A DNA stretch of 43,710 nt from Pirellulaceae bacterium (GTDB lineage Bacteria > Planctomycetota > Planctomycetia > Pirellulales > Pirellulaceae). This document shows, one piece after another, positions 1 to 8,985 of this stretch (its first letter is position 1; each line of letters opens with the position of its first letter). A program made the translations under genes and the position numbers. The stretch is from assembly GCA_016784735.1 (NCBI GenBank), contig JADHUC010000061.1, positions 1 through 43,710 of the forward strand. The letters run 5' to 3'. The notes under the pieces are model-generated. The model did not search any database. It was given only the letters and a program-made list of their open reading frames with translations, and was not told where the DNA came from.

Positions 1-1
1 G

Positions 2-517
2 ATAGATCGGCTGGAAGCCGGCGACTACGTCGAGGCGGTCGTGGAGCACGTCGTCGTGCCGCAGTTTGCCGACGACTACTACGGGCCAAATGAGAATCTT
101 CGGGCGGCACTCAAGACAGGGCAAGACACATGGCAGATGATCCATCGTGACGCTCTCGGAAACGACCTGGCTGTCGATGTCGTCAAGGGCGAGCTTCTAC
201 GCAACCGGCCAACGATGATTCGCGCAGAACGAAATCACGCGGAGTTCGCCATCACGGGCGGCTTGGGCTACGTGCCCATCACCATCTCCGGGCTGACCGA
301 TTACCGACAGCCTCTGCTCGAAGTCAAGGAAGACGACACTTGGCTCCCAGTCGATCAAGCCGTCCACGGCAACGATTACTGGCAGACCGACTACGATGCG
401 CAGACAACCACGTGGCAGATCACTTACTCCATACCCATGGACACTCCCGGCGATCTTCGCGCTTCTCGGACGTTCCGCTTTCGACTCGCAGGATCGAGGT
501 TCACGGAATCTGAATGA
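2..517 (+). CDS. Hypothetical protein, C-terminal part (gene cut by window edge)
   Basis: The frame is open from base 2 to a TGA at 515-517. No start codon with a ribosome site is visible, and the peptide already reads as the interior of a protein (GDYVEAVVEHVVVPQFADDYYG). About 172 residues are seen. The visible part is rich in aromatic and acidic residues, with several short beta-strand-like stretches and no membrane segment. It resembles the C-terminal accessory part of a large secreted planctomycete protein, but I do not recognise the family. A GTG at 41 is only an internal in-frame codon. The gene is followed by a gene-free stretch with a palindrome at 711-744 and converges on the chorismate mutase gene. 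Confidence 0.7.
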   Translation: MDRLEAGDYVEAVVEHVVVPQFADDYYGPNENLRAALKTGQDTWQMIHRDALGNDLAVDVVKGELLRNRPTMIRAERNHAEFAITGGLGYVPITISGLTDYRQPLLEVKEDDTWLPVDQAVHGNDYWQTDYDAQTTTWQITYSIPMDTPGDLRASRTFRFRLAGSRFTESE

Positions 518-710
518 CCTCACTCCAGACCGAAGCCAGATCGTTTTGAGGGCATCCGGCGACCGAAGGAAAGACGAAGAGATGGAATCATCTCACCCGA
601 ACCGACATTGAAGGGCGTACTGTCAGTTGTGAAATAGTACCGGCGCAACACGGACGTTTCGTCCATCTGTAAGCACCGGGTCACAAGTTCTTGTACATTG
701 GAGTGGCGGC

Positions 711-744
711 AGAAACCCGGTTTTTTCGGAAAAACCGGGTTTCT
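711..744. repeat. GAAACCCGG palindrome, copy 1
   Basis: A near-perfect palindrome with arms AGAAACCCGGTTTTTTC and GGAAAAACCGGGTTTCT. Close copies lie at 7084-7117 and 16264-16297. It sits between two convergent genes, 45 bp beyond the aroH stop. The A/T-rich centre and GC-rich stem could form a hairpin in RNA from either strand, so it may end or stabilise transcripts. It lacks the U-run after the stem that a classic intrinsic terminator has. Confidence 0.85.
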
Positions 745-788
745 AACTGTGCGGAAACTCCTGGCCGGGTGCTTAGTGCACGATGACC

Positions 789-1244
789 CTACCTACCTGC
801 GTCCTCCGGCCATGTGGAGACGTCGTGACTTGCCATGTAGTCGGCGATCCATCGTTCGAGTTCTTCAAAATCGACCGGTGGCAACCGGCTCAAGTCCGGA
901 CGTAGGCTCCTGGCATCCTTGATGTAGATATGGACGATTTCCTCTTGACTCTTGGGCGTGTTCCAGTTGACCAGGATACGCACGCAACTCTGCAGCGATC
1001 CTGGGACGCTGATTTCGTAGCTGCACAGCAGCGGTACGTTGATCCAGCCCAATTGGCGCGCCGCGAAGGCAGGGAATTCGGCGTTCAGATCAGGGGTCAC
1101 CGTGAAAATGGCGCTGGCCACGTCTTCCGACTCGATTCCATTGAATCGGATCATCAGCGCGAGTAGCTGCCGCGTGGCAGTCAGGATCTCTTCGCTCGTG
1201 TTTCCTTCAGCAACCGTCGCCCCTCGGACTCCGCGGCAGACCAT
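789..1244 (-). CDS. aroH: Chorismate mutase, AroH type
   Basis: Converts chorismate to prephenate, the first step toward phenylalanine and tyrosine, in the cytoplasm. The 151 residues align along their whole length with the trimeric Bacillus subtilis AroH fold. Visible matches are the N-terminal VRGAT with Arg7, the [14 protein letters not shown] segment with Phe57, Cys74 and Glu77 (Cys75/Glu78 in B. subtilis), CVRI with Arg89 (Arg90) and HIYI with Tyr107 (Tyr108), then the LRPDL motif. All main active-site residues are therefore present. The C-terminus runs about 25 residues past the usual end. It lies 86 bp downstream of the vWA gene on the same strand, with no other aromatic-pathway gene nearby. 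Confidence 0.93.
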   Translation of the reverse strand: MVCRGVRGATVAEGNTSEEILTATRQLLALMIRFNGIESEDVASAIFTVTPDLNAEFPAFAARQLGWINVPLLCSYEISVPGSLQSCVRILVNWNTPKSQEEIVHIYIKDARSLRPDLSRLPPVDFEELERWIADYMASHDVSTWPEDAGR

Positions 1245-1330
1245 TCTCTGTTCCTTCCGAATCGGTAACTGCTATGAGTATAGCGTTATACCAGGATAAT
1301 CGAGAACAGCAGAAAAATGTAGGGCGCTGT

Positions 1331-2407
1331 TCACTGGCCCCGCCGTTGCGACATGTTCACGTACGTGTAGCCACCTCCGTTTTGTCGCGCCACTTGCATC
1401 AGGAAGTTATCTCCGTCGCTCAAGGGCCCGAATCCGAACTGAATGCAGTGGATTGTAGTGCGGCGGTCGGCGAGCTTGCGGATGCCCGCTAGTTGAATCT
1501 CGTTCAAAGACGGCTCGCCGCCATCGGTCAACAGAAACACCACATCGGGTTCCAAAGCCACTCCGGCCCGAACTGCCATCTCGTGCCCCGTGCCGCCAAA
1601 CGAAGCCAGATTGTCGATGAAATCGGCTACACCCGACTTGTTCTCTTCGGTTGCCGGAATCAGTCGCGTTGTCTTGTAGTAGACGCACTTATGATGATAG
1701 GCGACGATCTGAAACCGGTGTTTCGGCGAAAGGTGCTCAAGAGCGCGTGAAAGTTCCCCGCGCGCGGCCAAGAGAGCATTCAGGCCGCTGCCCCCCATGC
1801 TCTTGGATCGGTCGATGGCGAAGACGAACGAACGCCCCTGGGCAGACGCCGAGCCGAAGATCGAGACATCCGTAGGCGGACCAAGCGCCTGGCGGGCGGC
1901 TCTGGCGGCAGCGTCTTCGGCCAGAATCGCTTCGTCGTCCAGGCCGGGCAAGATCGGTTGGCGTCCTCCGCGACGAAGGTCCAAGCTGTGAGCTAAAACG
2001 TCGTCCGGCGTGCCGACTGGCGAATCCACTCCCGGTAGTTGGATCTCCGGAATCAACAGCGACGATGGCTGGGACGGCTCCCGCGCCGAGCCTTCAGCAT
2101 CCCCAGGATATACCTGCTCCGGAGTGGTCGTCGACCGCTCGACGTCCTCCTGAGCTTGCTCAAGAGAGTCCGTCGTGTCGTCCAAGTAGGCGAAGCGTTC
2201 TTCGTCATCCCGCTGAGCCAGCACGATTCCGACGCGACGTTTCGGCTCCTCGGAAGCAGATTTGGCCGCGGTGCGCACGCCTAGCGCCAGCAGGATCAAC
2301 AGAAACATGTGCAGCACCAACGACATCAGCCACGCGGGCAGCGAAGGCCGCTTGACCATTTCGACGGTTGTGCTCTCGGAGTGCATTGCGGTTGCGCGTT
2401 CGGGCAC
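1331..2407 (-). CDS. Membrane-anchored vWA-domain protein
   Basis: A 358-residue protein with one transmembrane segment at about residues 25-44, then a long low-complexity acidic/Pro-rich linker (about 55-180) and a C-terminal von Willebrand factor A domain (about 190-350). The metal-ion site is complete: DRSKS at 199-203, the threonine in FGGTGHE, and the aspartate in LLTDGG. Such proteins bind partners through the metal site; in planctomycetes many single-pass vWA proteins of this type occur without assigned function. The frame begins with GTG at 2407. ATG codons at 2386 and 2359 are alternatives, and no ribosome site decides between them. It is divergent from map. Confidence 0.85.
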   Translation of the reverse strand: MPERATAMHSESTTVEMVKRPSLPAWLMSLVLHMFLLILLALGVRTAAKSASEEPKRRVGIVLAQRDDEERFAYLDDTTDSLEQAQEDVERSTTTPEQVYPGDAEGSAREPSQPSSLLIPEIQLPGVDSPVGTPDDVLAHSLDLRRGGRQPILPGLDDEAILAEDAAARAARQALGPPTDVSIFGSASAQGRSFVFAIDRSKSMGGSGLNALLAARGELSRALEHLSPKHRFQIVAYHHKCVYYKTTRLIPATEENKSGVADFIDNLASFGGTGHEMAVRAGVALEPDVVFLLTDGGEPSLNEIQLAGIRKLADRRTTIHCIQFGFGPLSDGDNFLMQVARQNGGGYTYVNMSQRRGQ

Positions 2408-2578
2408 AGAATCAACCAGGACACCTACTTACCATTATCCATAATCACGCATTTCACGTCAGCATTTCACAGAAAACTGGTCACTGCGCTGATAAGCCAT
2501 ATTCGCCCAGTCGACATTTTGTTACGTTAGGAATCGGGCAGGCAAGACGGGCCATATGGAGGTAATCAAGATCCGCCC

Positions 2579-3376
2579 ATGTTGATGAGCAAGCGAAGGC
2601 GGCAGGCGGAGAAAGCGAAGCGGCAAGGTTTGCGCGCCGCGGGGCGGTTCAATGCGCAGGCGATGGACTTTATCCGGCCACACATCCAGCCGGGGATTAC
2701 CACCGGCGAAATCGACCGCTTGGTTCATGAGTACACACTTGACCACGGTCATACCCCAGCGCCGCTGAACTACCAGAACTTTCCAAAAAGCTGCTGCACG
2801 AGCGTGAACGAAGTCATTTGCCACGGGATCCCCGGCAATTACGTGCTGAAGGAAGGCGACATCGTTAATCTGGATATCACCACCATCGTCAACGGCTGGC
2901 ATGGCGACCAGTCGGAGACTTTCATGATGGGCGAAGTATCAGAGGAAGCTCGCCGTCTGGTGCAATGTTCGTTCGATTGCCTGTATGCGGCAATCGACGC
3001 AATCAGGCCAAGCTGCCGCGCTTCCGACATTGGCACTGCGGTAGTGCGAATAGCTCATGCGATGGGTTTCTCGGTCGTCAAAGACTACGTTGGCCATGGC
3101 GTGGGCAAGAAGTTTCACCAGGAACCCACGATTTCCCATATTCCCACACCAGAAGGCCGCCGCCAGCGTCTGCGGCCCGGAATGTCGTTTACCATCGAGC
3201 CGATGATCAACGAGGGGGTTCCTGACGGCGATCAGGACAAGGAGGATGGCTGGACGGTACGCACGCAAGATGGCAAGTTGTCCGCCCAATTCGAGCATAC
3301 GGTCCTGATGACGCAGGACGGGCCCGAGATTCTCACGCTAACAAAGGACGGCCCGCAGAAGGGACACAAGTTCTGA
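2579..3376 (+). CDS. map: Methionine aminopeptidase, type I
   Basis: Removes the initiator methionine from new proteins. The pita-bread fold is complete in 265 residues. The five metal ligands are Asp99 (NLDIT), Asp110 (HGDQS), His173 (GHGVG), Glu207 (IEPM) and Glu239 (FEHTV). His82 of CHGIP and His180 are the other conserved active-site histidines. The first 20 or so residues are a basic extension (SKRRRQAEKAKRQ) before the catalytic domain, which could bring it near the ribosome (inference). A GGAGGT at 2558-2563 precedes the ATG at 2579 by 15 bases, which is rather long. The second ATG at 2585 is farther still, so 2579 is kept. Confidence 0.96.
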   Translation: MLMSKRRRQAEKAKRQGLRAAGRFNAQAMDFIRPHIQPGITTGEIDRLVHEYTLDHGHTPAPLNYQNFPKSCCTSVNEVICHGIPGNYVLKEGDIVNLDITTIVNGWHGDQSETFMMGEVSEEARRLVQCSFDCLYAAIDAIRPSCRASDIGTAVVRIAHAMGFSVVKDYVGHGVGKKFHQEPTISHIPTPEGRRQRLRPGMSFTIEPMINEGVPDGDQDKEDGWTVRTQDGKLSAQFEHTVLMTQDGPEILTLTKDGPQKGHKF

Positions 3377-3468
3377 AGCGACTTGACCTTGAGCCGCCGC
3401 GCGGAATCGGTTACAAGTCCGCCCCGAGTCCCATCACGTCGCCGATCGTCTCCCTTGAGAGTCTCGCC

Positions 3469-4707
3469 ATGCGCGCAACTCCGATCATTTGGCTCTGCGT
3501 GGCCAGCGTCTGCGGTATCTGCCGCGCCCAGACCCAGTTTCCCTACGAATTGACCGTGGGGGATGGCCCCGTGGATGTTCGCAGTGGACCGGACGAGCAG
3601 TATTACGTGACTGGCACGCTGCCGGCCGGTGCCAGGATCGAGGTTTACCGGCACGATACCGATTGGCTGGCAATTCGCCCACCGAAGGGCAGTTTCAGTC
3701 TGGTGAGAAGGGATCAACTGAAGGTGGCGCCTCGATCGGATGTCGCCGAAGTAATCAAAGACGATGCGGCGTGCGAAGTAGGTTCCACCGTGGAACGCAT
3801 CGCCAAACGCGCCTCCTGGGTCCGCCTGCAGCAGGGCGAATTAGTCGAACTGATCGACGGAGGGGGACGCGAAGGCAAGGCACACACGGGCGACACCGAC
3901 GGCGAATGGCTCAGCATTTCGCCTCCATCCGGCGAATTCCGTTGGGTCAAGGCAGCGGACCTGCAGCGGGTTTCGAATGCCGAAACTGGAAAGGCGCCCT
4001 CGATCACCCGAAATCGTGCGGCTGTACAGATTCCTGCGGACGACCGGGAAACCTACGTTGCGGTCGGACCAACTCACCAGAACCGTCAGCAAGGGGCCGC
4101 TTCGGTCGATGGCAAGGCGGGCGAAGGAAAAGACTCGCCCGATGCCAAGTGGACATCCCGCAACGCGCGTTTGCAAGACGACCTGGCCGACATAGAAGTA
4201 CAGCTTTCGCTAATGGTTGCCAAGGACATGCGAAGCTGGAGGCTAGAACAGTTGCGCGACCGTCTGGAGTCTAATGCCGACAAACTCGGCAGCGAAGACG
4301 AGCGGGAACGCGCCAAGTCACTGCTCGAGCGCATTGGCGAGTTCGAAGAACTGCAGAACCGAGTCGTCCAGGCGACCGGCGACTCGCCTATCCCTGACGT
4401 CCGCACATCCGTCGCACCGGCCAACGCCACCACGCCCGCCGCGGTGGAACGAGTGACAGGCGTGCGCTACGACGGCAGCGGGTGGTTGGTGCCCGTGCAC
4501 TCGACCAAACGCACTGCGCCGCCCTACGCGTTGCTGGATGCCGAAGGCGATGTACTGCAGTATGTCTCGCCCACGCCTGGTCTGAACCTGCACCGATACC
4601 TGCGCAAGCAGGTTGGCATCTTCGGCCAACGTGGACTTCAGCAACCGCTCAAGAAGCCGCACTTGACGGCCGAACGAGTCGTCGATCTTGAGCGACATTT
4701 GCGTTAG
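3469..4707 (+). CDS. Exported protein with two SH3b-type domains and a helical region
   Basis: A 412-residue protein with a signal peptide (about 1-20, ending CRAQ). Two bacterial SH3-like units follow at about residues 26-88 and 96-168. They are shown by VDVRSGPDEQYY and by the repeated segments DWLAIRPPKGSFSLV and EWLSISPPSGEFRWV. A charged helical, possibly coiled-coil stretch follows (about 230-300), then a C-terminal domain of unknown type (YDGSGWLVPVH). SH3b domains usually bind peptides or cell-wall material, so a periplasmic or surface role is inferred. It follows map after 92 bp, with a possible independent promoter region. The family beyond the SH3b units is not recognised. Confidence 0.85.
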   Translation: MRATPIIWLCVASVCGICRAQTQFPYELTVGDGPVDVRSGPDEQYYVTGTLPAGARIEVYRHDTDWLAIRPPKGSFSLVRRDQLKVAPRSDVAEVIKDDAACEVGSTVERIAKRASWVRLQQGELVELIDGGGREGKAHTGDTDGEWLSISPPSGEFRWVKAADLQRVSNAETGKAPSITRNRAAVQIPADDRETYVAVGPTHQNRQQGAASVDGKAGEGKDSPDAKWTSRNARLQDDLADIEVQLSLMVAKDMRSWRLEQLRDRLESNADKLGSEDERERAKSLLERIGEFEELQNRVVQATGDSPIPDVRTSVAPANATTPAAVERVTGVRYDGSGWLVPVHSTKRTAPPYALLDAEGDVLQYVSPTPGLNLHRYLRKQVGIFGQRGLQQPLKKPHLTAERVVDLERHLR

Positions 4708-4731
4708 CGTGATCAAGGCCCAATTTCGGTT

Positions 4732-4760
4732 TTGACAGGATCGGCGGGACTCGATATCCT
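4732..4760 (+). promoter_or_regulatory. Possible sigma-70-type promoter for the receiver/kinase pair
   Basis: TTGACA at 4732-4737 and TATCCT at 4755-4760 are separated by 17 bases. They lie about 145 bp upstream of the GTG start of the receiver gene. A hairpin (GGCGGAC/GTCCGCC) follows at about 4775-4794, in the presumed leader. The match is to the Escherichia coli consensus, which may not apply fully in planctomycetes. Confidence 0.4.
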
Positions 4761-4906
4761 CCTGCTCTACCCGGCGGACATGGAGGTCCGCCAATACACC
4801 CCCATTGAGGGCCGCAGTCGTCTATCGGGGAACGCCGCTATTGCGGAAGTTTCGTCTCGGTAGCGAGTTATGGCTTCCTACCCCAAACGCACACGGAGGT
4901 GCGCCC

Positions 4907-5296
4907 GTGCTGAGCAAACCATCCAGAGCCCCTCGCGATAGGGTCTTGATCGTCGACCAATCCGAAGATTCGCGTGAGGTCTTGCGCACTGCGCTTGAGC
5001 GACGCGGCGTTCAAACGCTGGAAGCGTCCGGCGCTCGGCAAGGTATCGAATTAGCCCGTCAGCATCACCCCCGTGTGATCGTCTTGGACCTGGAGGCTGA
5101 TGCGGCTGCTGATGAGCACGTTCAGGCACAATACGATGCAGAATCCAAAGAGCATGATGCCCGGCTCGTGGTACTGGGTCGCACTGCCCGGTACGAGCGA
5201 ACTTTGCCGAAAGATCGGATTGTGTCGAAACCCTACCATTATGCGCCGTTGATACGTACAATCGAACGGTTGTTGGGTACTTCTGCGAGAATCTAG
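4907..5296 (+). CDS. Single-domain response regulator (receiver)
   Basis: A CheY-like phosphorylation receiver of 129 residues without an output domain. It shows the acidic pocket (LIVDQSED), the phospho-acceptor aspartate in VIVLDLE, and the conserved lysine in VSKPY. The start chosen is GTG at 4907, six bases after GGAGGT (4895-4900). A longer frame from 4805 adds 34 residues of unlikely composition and has no ribosome site. The gene ends 36 bp before the FHA-GAF histidine kinase, so the two probably form an operon and a two-component pair. Its partner after phosphorylation is unknown, since it has no DNA-binding domain. Confidence 0.85.
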   Translation: MLSKPSRAPRDRVLIVDQSEDSREVLRTALERRGVQTLEASGARQGIELARQHHPRVIVLDLEADAAADEHVQAQYDAESKEHDARLVVLGRTARYERTLPKDRIVSKPYHYAPLIRTIERLLGTSARI

Positions 5297-5332
5297 CTCG
5301 GCAGGCCGTTCGGCTTCAGGTGAGACGGCACG

Positions 5333-7054
5333 ATGGCATCGCTTTTCGTCATTCAAGGACGCGACCAGGGTAAGCGTTTCGAGCTGGATAATGGAGTGCT
5401 CGGATTGGGACGCGACGCCACGAATCCCGTGCAACTGCACGATTCGGAGGTATCCCGCCGTCACGCGCAGATCGTCGAGACCGAGAACGGCTACGATCTG
5501 GTTGATCTGAACAGTTCCAATGGCTCGTTCGTCAACGAACAGCCGATCCACCAGCACCCGCTTGCCAGCGGCGATCGCGTCCGTGTCGGCCGTACCTTGC
5601 TGATCTTCACGCCCAACGAAGACAACTCGTCCATCGACTTGGCCGAAGAAGTGGACATCATCGACCGGAATCATCCGGTGGAAGGCTCGCGGATCATCAA
5701 GGCCATCAGCCCGGAGGAAGGCGGTCGTATCCTTGCCGGCACCGACATGTCCGCTAGTCCGTGGCTGGCCCGCGCACGCAGCAATCTGCAAGTCATGTAC
5801 CGAACGGCGTTGGCCGTAAGCCACACACTGGATATCGACCAACTGTTGCAGCGCATCATGGAGTTGATCTTCGAATGGGTCGAGGCCGATCGTGGCTGCA
5901 TCATGCTCGTCGATCGAGATACCGACGAACTTGCTCCGAAGGTGTTCCACCATCGAAAAGGGACGCAAAGCAGCGACAAGATGCACATTAGCCAAACGAT
6001 CCTGGACTATGTGATGGACCGCCAAGAGGGCGTCCACACGAGCGATGCGAGACAGGATGAACGTTGGGATCCGGCGGCCAGTATTCTGAAGATTGGCGTT
6101 CGCGAGGCCATCTGCGTCCCCATGCAGGGGCGCTACGACATGGTGGGCGTCATCTATATCGACACATTCACGCCGCCGGGGCAGATGCTTCAGAATCGCG
6201 AGACCAACAGGTTCTCCGAGGAGCACCTCAAGTTGATGGTCGCCATCGGCCATCAAGCTGCGTTGGCCGTGGAGGATACTTCTTATTATTCGGCCATGGT
6301 CCAGGCGGAGCGTCTGGCGGCCGTCGGCCAGACGATCGCTACTCTGTCGCATCACGTGAAGAACATCTTGCAGGGCATCCGCGGCGGCAGCTACTTGATC
6401 GAAGAGGGCTTGAAACTTAGCGACACAAATCTGGTGCAGAAAGGCTGGGGCATCGTCGAGAAGAACCAGGAAAAAATCTCCCACCTGGTGATGGACATGC
6501 TGACGTTCAGCAAAGAACGACGACCGGAGAGAATACCGACAGAATTGAACGAAGTCGTCGACGATGTGGTTGAGCTGATGAATGCACGAGCGGCAGACGC
6601 AAATGTGGATCTTGTCTGGAAGCCCGGATCGGACGTGCCAACGTTGACGTTCGATCCGGATGCCATGCATCGCGCCATTCTGAACGTGGTCACCAACGCG
6701 ATCGACGCGTGCGAAGACGTCGAGGGCGGCCGAATTATCATCTCCACTTCGTACGAGCCGGAGGAGAAACGTGCCTGTGTGCTGGTAGAAGACAATGGCG
6801 AAGGTATCCCGCCGGAGGATATGGGGAAAATCTTCAGCGTGTTCGAGTCTCGAAAAGGCAGTCGCGGCACGGGGCTGGGGCTGCCGGTCAGCCAGAAGAT
6901 TCTGCAGGAGCATGGCGGCGACATTCGCGTGGAAAGCTCGCCGCAGATCGGCAGCCAGTTCTTCCTGGAGTTCCCCGCCATCATCCCCGCCGCCACGCCG
7001 CCGCCGGAAACGGTTACGCAACAGTTGCCTCTTTCCGACAGCGGAAGCACTTGA
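5333..7054 (+). CDS. FHA-GAF sensor histidine kinase
   Basis: A soluble histidine kinase of 573 residues. An FHA domain at about residues 1-95 has the phosphothreonine-binding residues GRD, SRRHA and NSSNGSFVN. A GAF sensor domain follows at about 150-320. The phospho-acceptor helix has His340 in LSHHVKN. The ATPase domain has the N box (NVVTNAIDA, about 451-459), G1 (DNGEGI, about 487-492) and the GTGLGL box (about 512-517). No transmembrane segment is seen, so the signal is cytoplasmic. The FHA domain suggests that it is recruited to proteins phosphorylated on threonine, for example by a Ser/Thr kinase such as that at 17558-18466 (inference). AGGTGA precedes the ATG. Confidence 0.93.
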   Translation: MASLFVIQGRDQGKRFELDNGVLGLGRDATNPVQLHDSEVSRRHAQIVETENGYDLVDLNSSNGSFVNEQPIHQHPLASGDRVRVGRTLLIFTPNEDNSSIDLAEEVDIIDRNHPVEGSRIIKAISPEEGGRILAGTDMSASPWLARARSNLQVMYRTALAVSHTLDIDQLLQRIMELIFEWVEADRGCIMLVDRDTDELAPKVFHHRKGTQSSDKMHISQTILDYVMDRQEGVHTSDARQDERWDPAASILKIGVREAICVPMQGRYDMVGVIYIDTFTPPGQMLQNRETNRFSEEHLKLMVAIGHQAALAVEDTSYYSAMVQAERLAAVGQTIATLSHHVKNILQGIRGGSYLIEEGLKLSDTNLVQKGWGIVEKNQEKISHLVMDMLTFSKERRPERIPTELNEVVDDVVELMNARAADANVDLVWKPGSDVPTLTFDPDAMHRAILNVVTNAIDACEDVEGGRIIISTSYEPEEKRACVLVEDNGEGIPPEDMGKIFSVFESRKGSRGTGLGLPVSQKILQEHGGDIRVESSPQIGSQFFLEFPAIIPAATPPPETVTQQLPLSDSGST

Positions 7055-7083
7055 GTACCCGCTCAGAAGTTTCCGCGCGGAAT

Positions 7084-7117
7084 AGAAACCCGGTTTTTTC
7101 GGAAAGACCGGGTTTCT
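7084..7117. repeat. GAAACCCGG palindrome, copy 2
   Basis: The same palindrome as at 711-744, with one changed base in the right arm. It lies between two convergent genes: 30 bp after the histidine-kinase stop and 61 bp beyond the aminotransferase stop. Confidence 0.85.
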
Positions 7118-7177
7118 GTCACCGGTCCACTATCCGAAGACTTGTGGTGAAGTACTTAGTCGACGTGTTTGGGATGC

Positions 7178-8332
7178 TCAAGCAGACTGCAATGCGTCAA
7201 CCAGTCGCTCCACGTCGTCCTCGCTCACGTAGGCATGAGGGCTGATTCGCAGCCAGTTGTTACGCAAGCTGAGCACGACGCCGCTTTTCAGGCAACGTTG
7301 CCTCTCCGCAGCCAGGTCTCGCCCCGGAAGGTCGAACGACAAGATTCCCGAAGCGTGGCGTCTGTCGCGGCTGCTCTTGATGTCCGCTCCGATTTCCTCC
7401 AGTCGCTTTGCCGCGTATTCGTTCAACGCGAGAATGCGGTCCGCAATTGGCGACGTTTCCGAAGTCAGTCCAAAACGGGCTAGAACTTCGAGACTGGCTC
7501 CTAAAGCCGCGAAGCCAACCATGTTTTGCGAGCCTCCTTCGTAGCGCGACGCCGCTCGACGGATATCCAGTTCGCAACGGGCGAAATCGTGAGCGTGCAC
7601 AACGCTGTTCCAGCCCACGTTCAGCGGTCGCAACACGTCCAGATGCTCCTCGCGAACATAGAATACGCCGGCGCCTTCCGGGCCCAGCATCCATTTGTGT
7701 CCGTCCGCGGCCAGGAAGTCCACGCCTGTGCGACGCACGTCGATAGGAAAAACGCCCAATCCTTGGATGGCGTCCAGAAAAACGAGAATCCCACGATCGT
7801 GCGCCAAAGTGACCAATTCAGCCACGTCGAGGCGCCAGCCCGTTGCGTATCCGACCCAACTGGCCGAGATGATCCGCGTTCGCTGATCGCATGCGTCGGC
7901 GATGCGATTCAGGTCCACCTGGACGCCCTCGACGGGCACCCTACGTGTCTGGACGCCACGGCTGGCCAAGTTCATCCAGGGGTACAGATTCGAAGGAAAC
8001 TCATTTGCGAGCGTGACCACGTTGTCGCCCTCGCGCCAGGGGAATCCCTCGGCTACCAAATTGATCCCGGTCGTCGTATTGGGAACCAAGGCGACTTCGC
8101 TTGTGTCCGCTGCGATCAACTCCGCCGCCAGTTGGCGAACCTCGCTCAGCCGCTCCTCCCACTGGGGCCACACCGTGTCGCCCTCCTCGGCCGCCTGCCG
8201 CGACCATGTCGCAACCGCCTCGGCCGATGGGTTAGTCAGCGGAGCAACGGCCGCATGATCGAAATAGGCTAGCTTCCTGGCAACCGGCATCAATTCGCGA
8301 AACTCACGCCAAGGATTGTCCAGCTCGTTCAT
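7178..8332 (-). CDS. Class-V aminotransferase fold PLP enzyme (cysteine-desulfurase-like)
   Basis: A 384-residue pyridoxal-phosphate enzyme of fold type I. The PLP lysine is Lys213 in DGHKWMLGPEG. Asp187 and Gln190 in FLDAIQGLG hold the cofactor ring, and PNTTTGIN (84-91) is the phosphate-binding segment. The C-terminal loop where SufS-type desulfurases carry the sulfur-accepting cysteine reads SGVVLSLRNNWLRISPH and has no cysteine. True cysteine desulfurase activity is therefore unlikely. An isopenicillin-N-epimerase-like, kynureninase-like or other C-S/C-N lyase or aminotransferase role fits better. No pathway partner is adjacent. It is transcribed toward the histidine kinase gene. Confidence 0.88.
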   Translation of the reverse strand: MNELDNPWREFRELMPVARKLAYFDHAAVAPLTNPSAEAVATWSRQAAEEGDTVWPQWEERLSEVRQLAAELIAADTSEVALVPNTTTGINLVAEGFPWREGDNVVTLANEFPSNLYPWMNLASRGVQTRRVPVEGVQVDLNRIADACDQRTRIISASWVGYATGWRLDVAELVTLAHDRGILVFLDAIQGLGVFPIDVRRTGVDFLAADGHKWMLGPEGAGVFYVREEHLDVLRPLNVGWNSVVHAHDFARCELDIRRAASRYEGGSQNMVGFAALGASLEVLARFGLTSETSPIADRILALNEYAAKRLEEIGADIKSSRDRRHASGILSFDLPGRDLAAERQRCLKSGVVLSLRNNWLRISPHAYVSEDDVERLVDALQSA

Positions 8333-8387
8333 TGCTCATTTCCGATAAGTATGTGTTACGCGTGTGGAGAAAAGGTGGACTGCTCCA

Positions 8388-8475
8388 AGTAGGTCCTGTC
8401 TGCCGGACGGGACCGCGAACCGTGCGGCAACGTTCTTGTCCAATCCGAGGTCCCGTCCGGCAGCCGGGACCTACC
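8388..8475. repeat. Paired palindrome, REPIN-like, copy 1
   Basis: Two inverted copies of a 27-bp unit (8388-8414 and 8449-8475; 24 of 27 bases match) around a 34-bp spacer. Each unit is itself palindromic around GTCYG..CGGAC, and the outer ends read AGTAGGTCC and GGACCTACC. Related pairs are at 12117-12218 and 17291-17375. It lies in the divergent region between the aminotransferase and the small membrane protein. Confidence 0.88.
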
Positions 8476-8655
8476 AGCCATCCCCACTCGCCGTCGGGAT
8501 GGGCGGGAAAAATGCGGTTGCCCCACCCATAATCCACCTAAATGAGTGGCATATGGCAATCAGGCTGGTGACAACCGGAAACTATGAACTATACTTAAAC
8601 GCTTACAGCGCTGATGCAAAGCGGGCCAAACTACGCAGCTTCGAGGACACTTCGA

Positions 8656-8847
8656 ATGCCGAAGGCATTGTGCATAACGGGACTGGCTATTTCAGGTGTT
8701 CTGTTCCTTCTGTTTCTCTGGGACTTGGCGACGCCTAGCTGGATGGCACCATTCAAAAAAGCCAGCATAATGATGGACATTGCGTTCATTCTCTGTTCGG
8801 CCGGATTGGGCTATCTGAGCTGGATCACGTGGAAAGAGAACACGTAA
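8656..8847 (+). CDS. Small membrane protein, two helices
   Basis: A 63-residue protein with two predicted transmembrane helices (about residues 5-25 and 38-56) and a short polar connection (TPSWMAPFKKAS). The ATG at 8656 is preferred because it follows GAGGA at about 8643-8647; a frame from 8614 only adds a polar stretch. The function is not recognised. It is placed alone between a repeat and the secreted vWA gene. Confidence 0.7.
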   Translation: MPKALCITGLAISGVLFLLFLWDLATPSWMAPFKKASIMMDIAFILCSAGLGYLSWITWKENT

Positions 8848-8985
8848 GCCGCGGCAGTTGCATCGTCCCTCACAAAGCTTTTACAAACTCTTGACGCCGC
8901 TCTGACCACCTTTCCGTTAATAATTGCTCTAATCCCAGTAGGGCAAACGTACTCTGTCGAACCAGAACGGGAAAGGAGCTTGGGA

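Noticed and set aside
5051-7021. A 656-codon open frame on the minus strand
   Set aside because: It lies wholly opposite the receiver and FHA-GAF kinase genes, whose motifs are unmistakable. High-GC DNA gives long antisense frames.
8364-8738. A 124-codon frame across the repeat and the small membrane protein gene
   Set aside because: It runs through the palindromic repeat in a different frame from the better-supported 63-residue membrane protein and has no ribosome site.
8891-8924. Possible promoter TTGACG...TTAATAAT before the secreted vWA gene
   Set aside because: The spacing between the hexamers (19-22 bases) does not fit well, so it was not listed as a feature.
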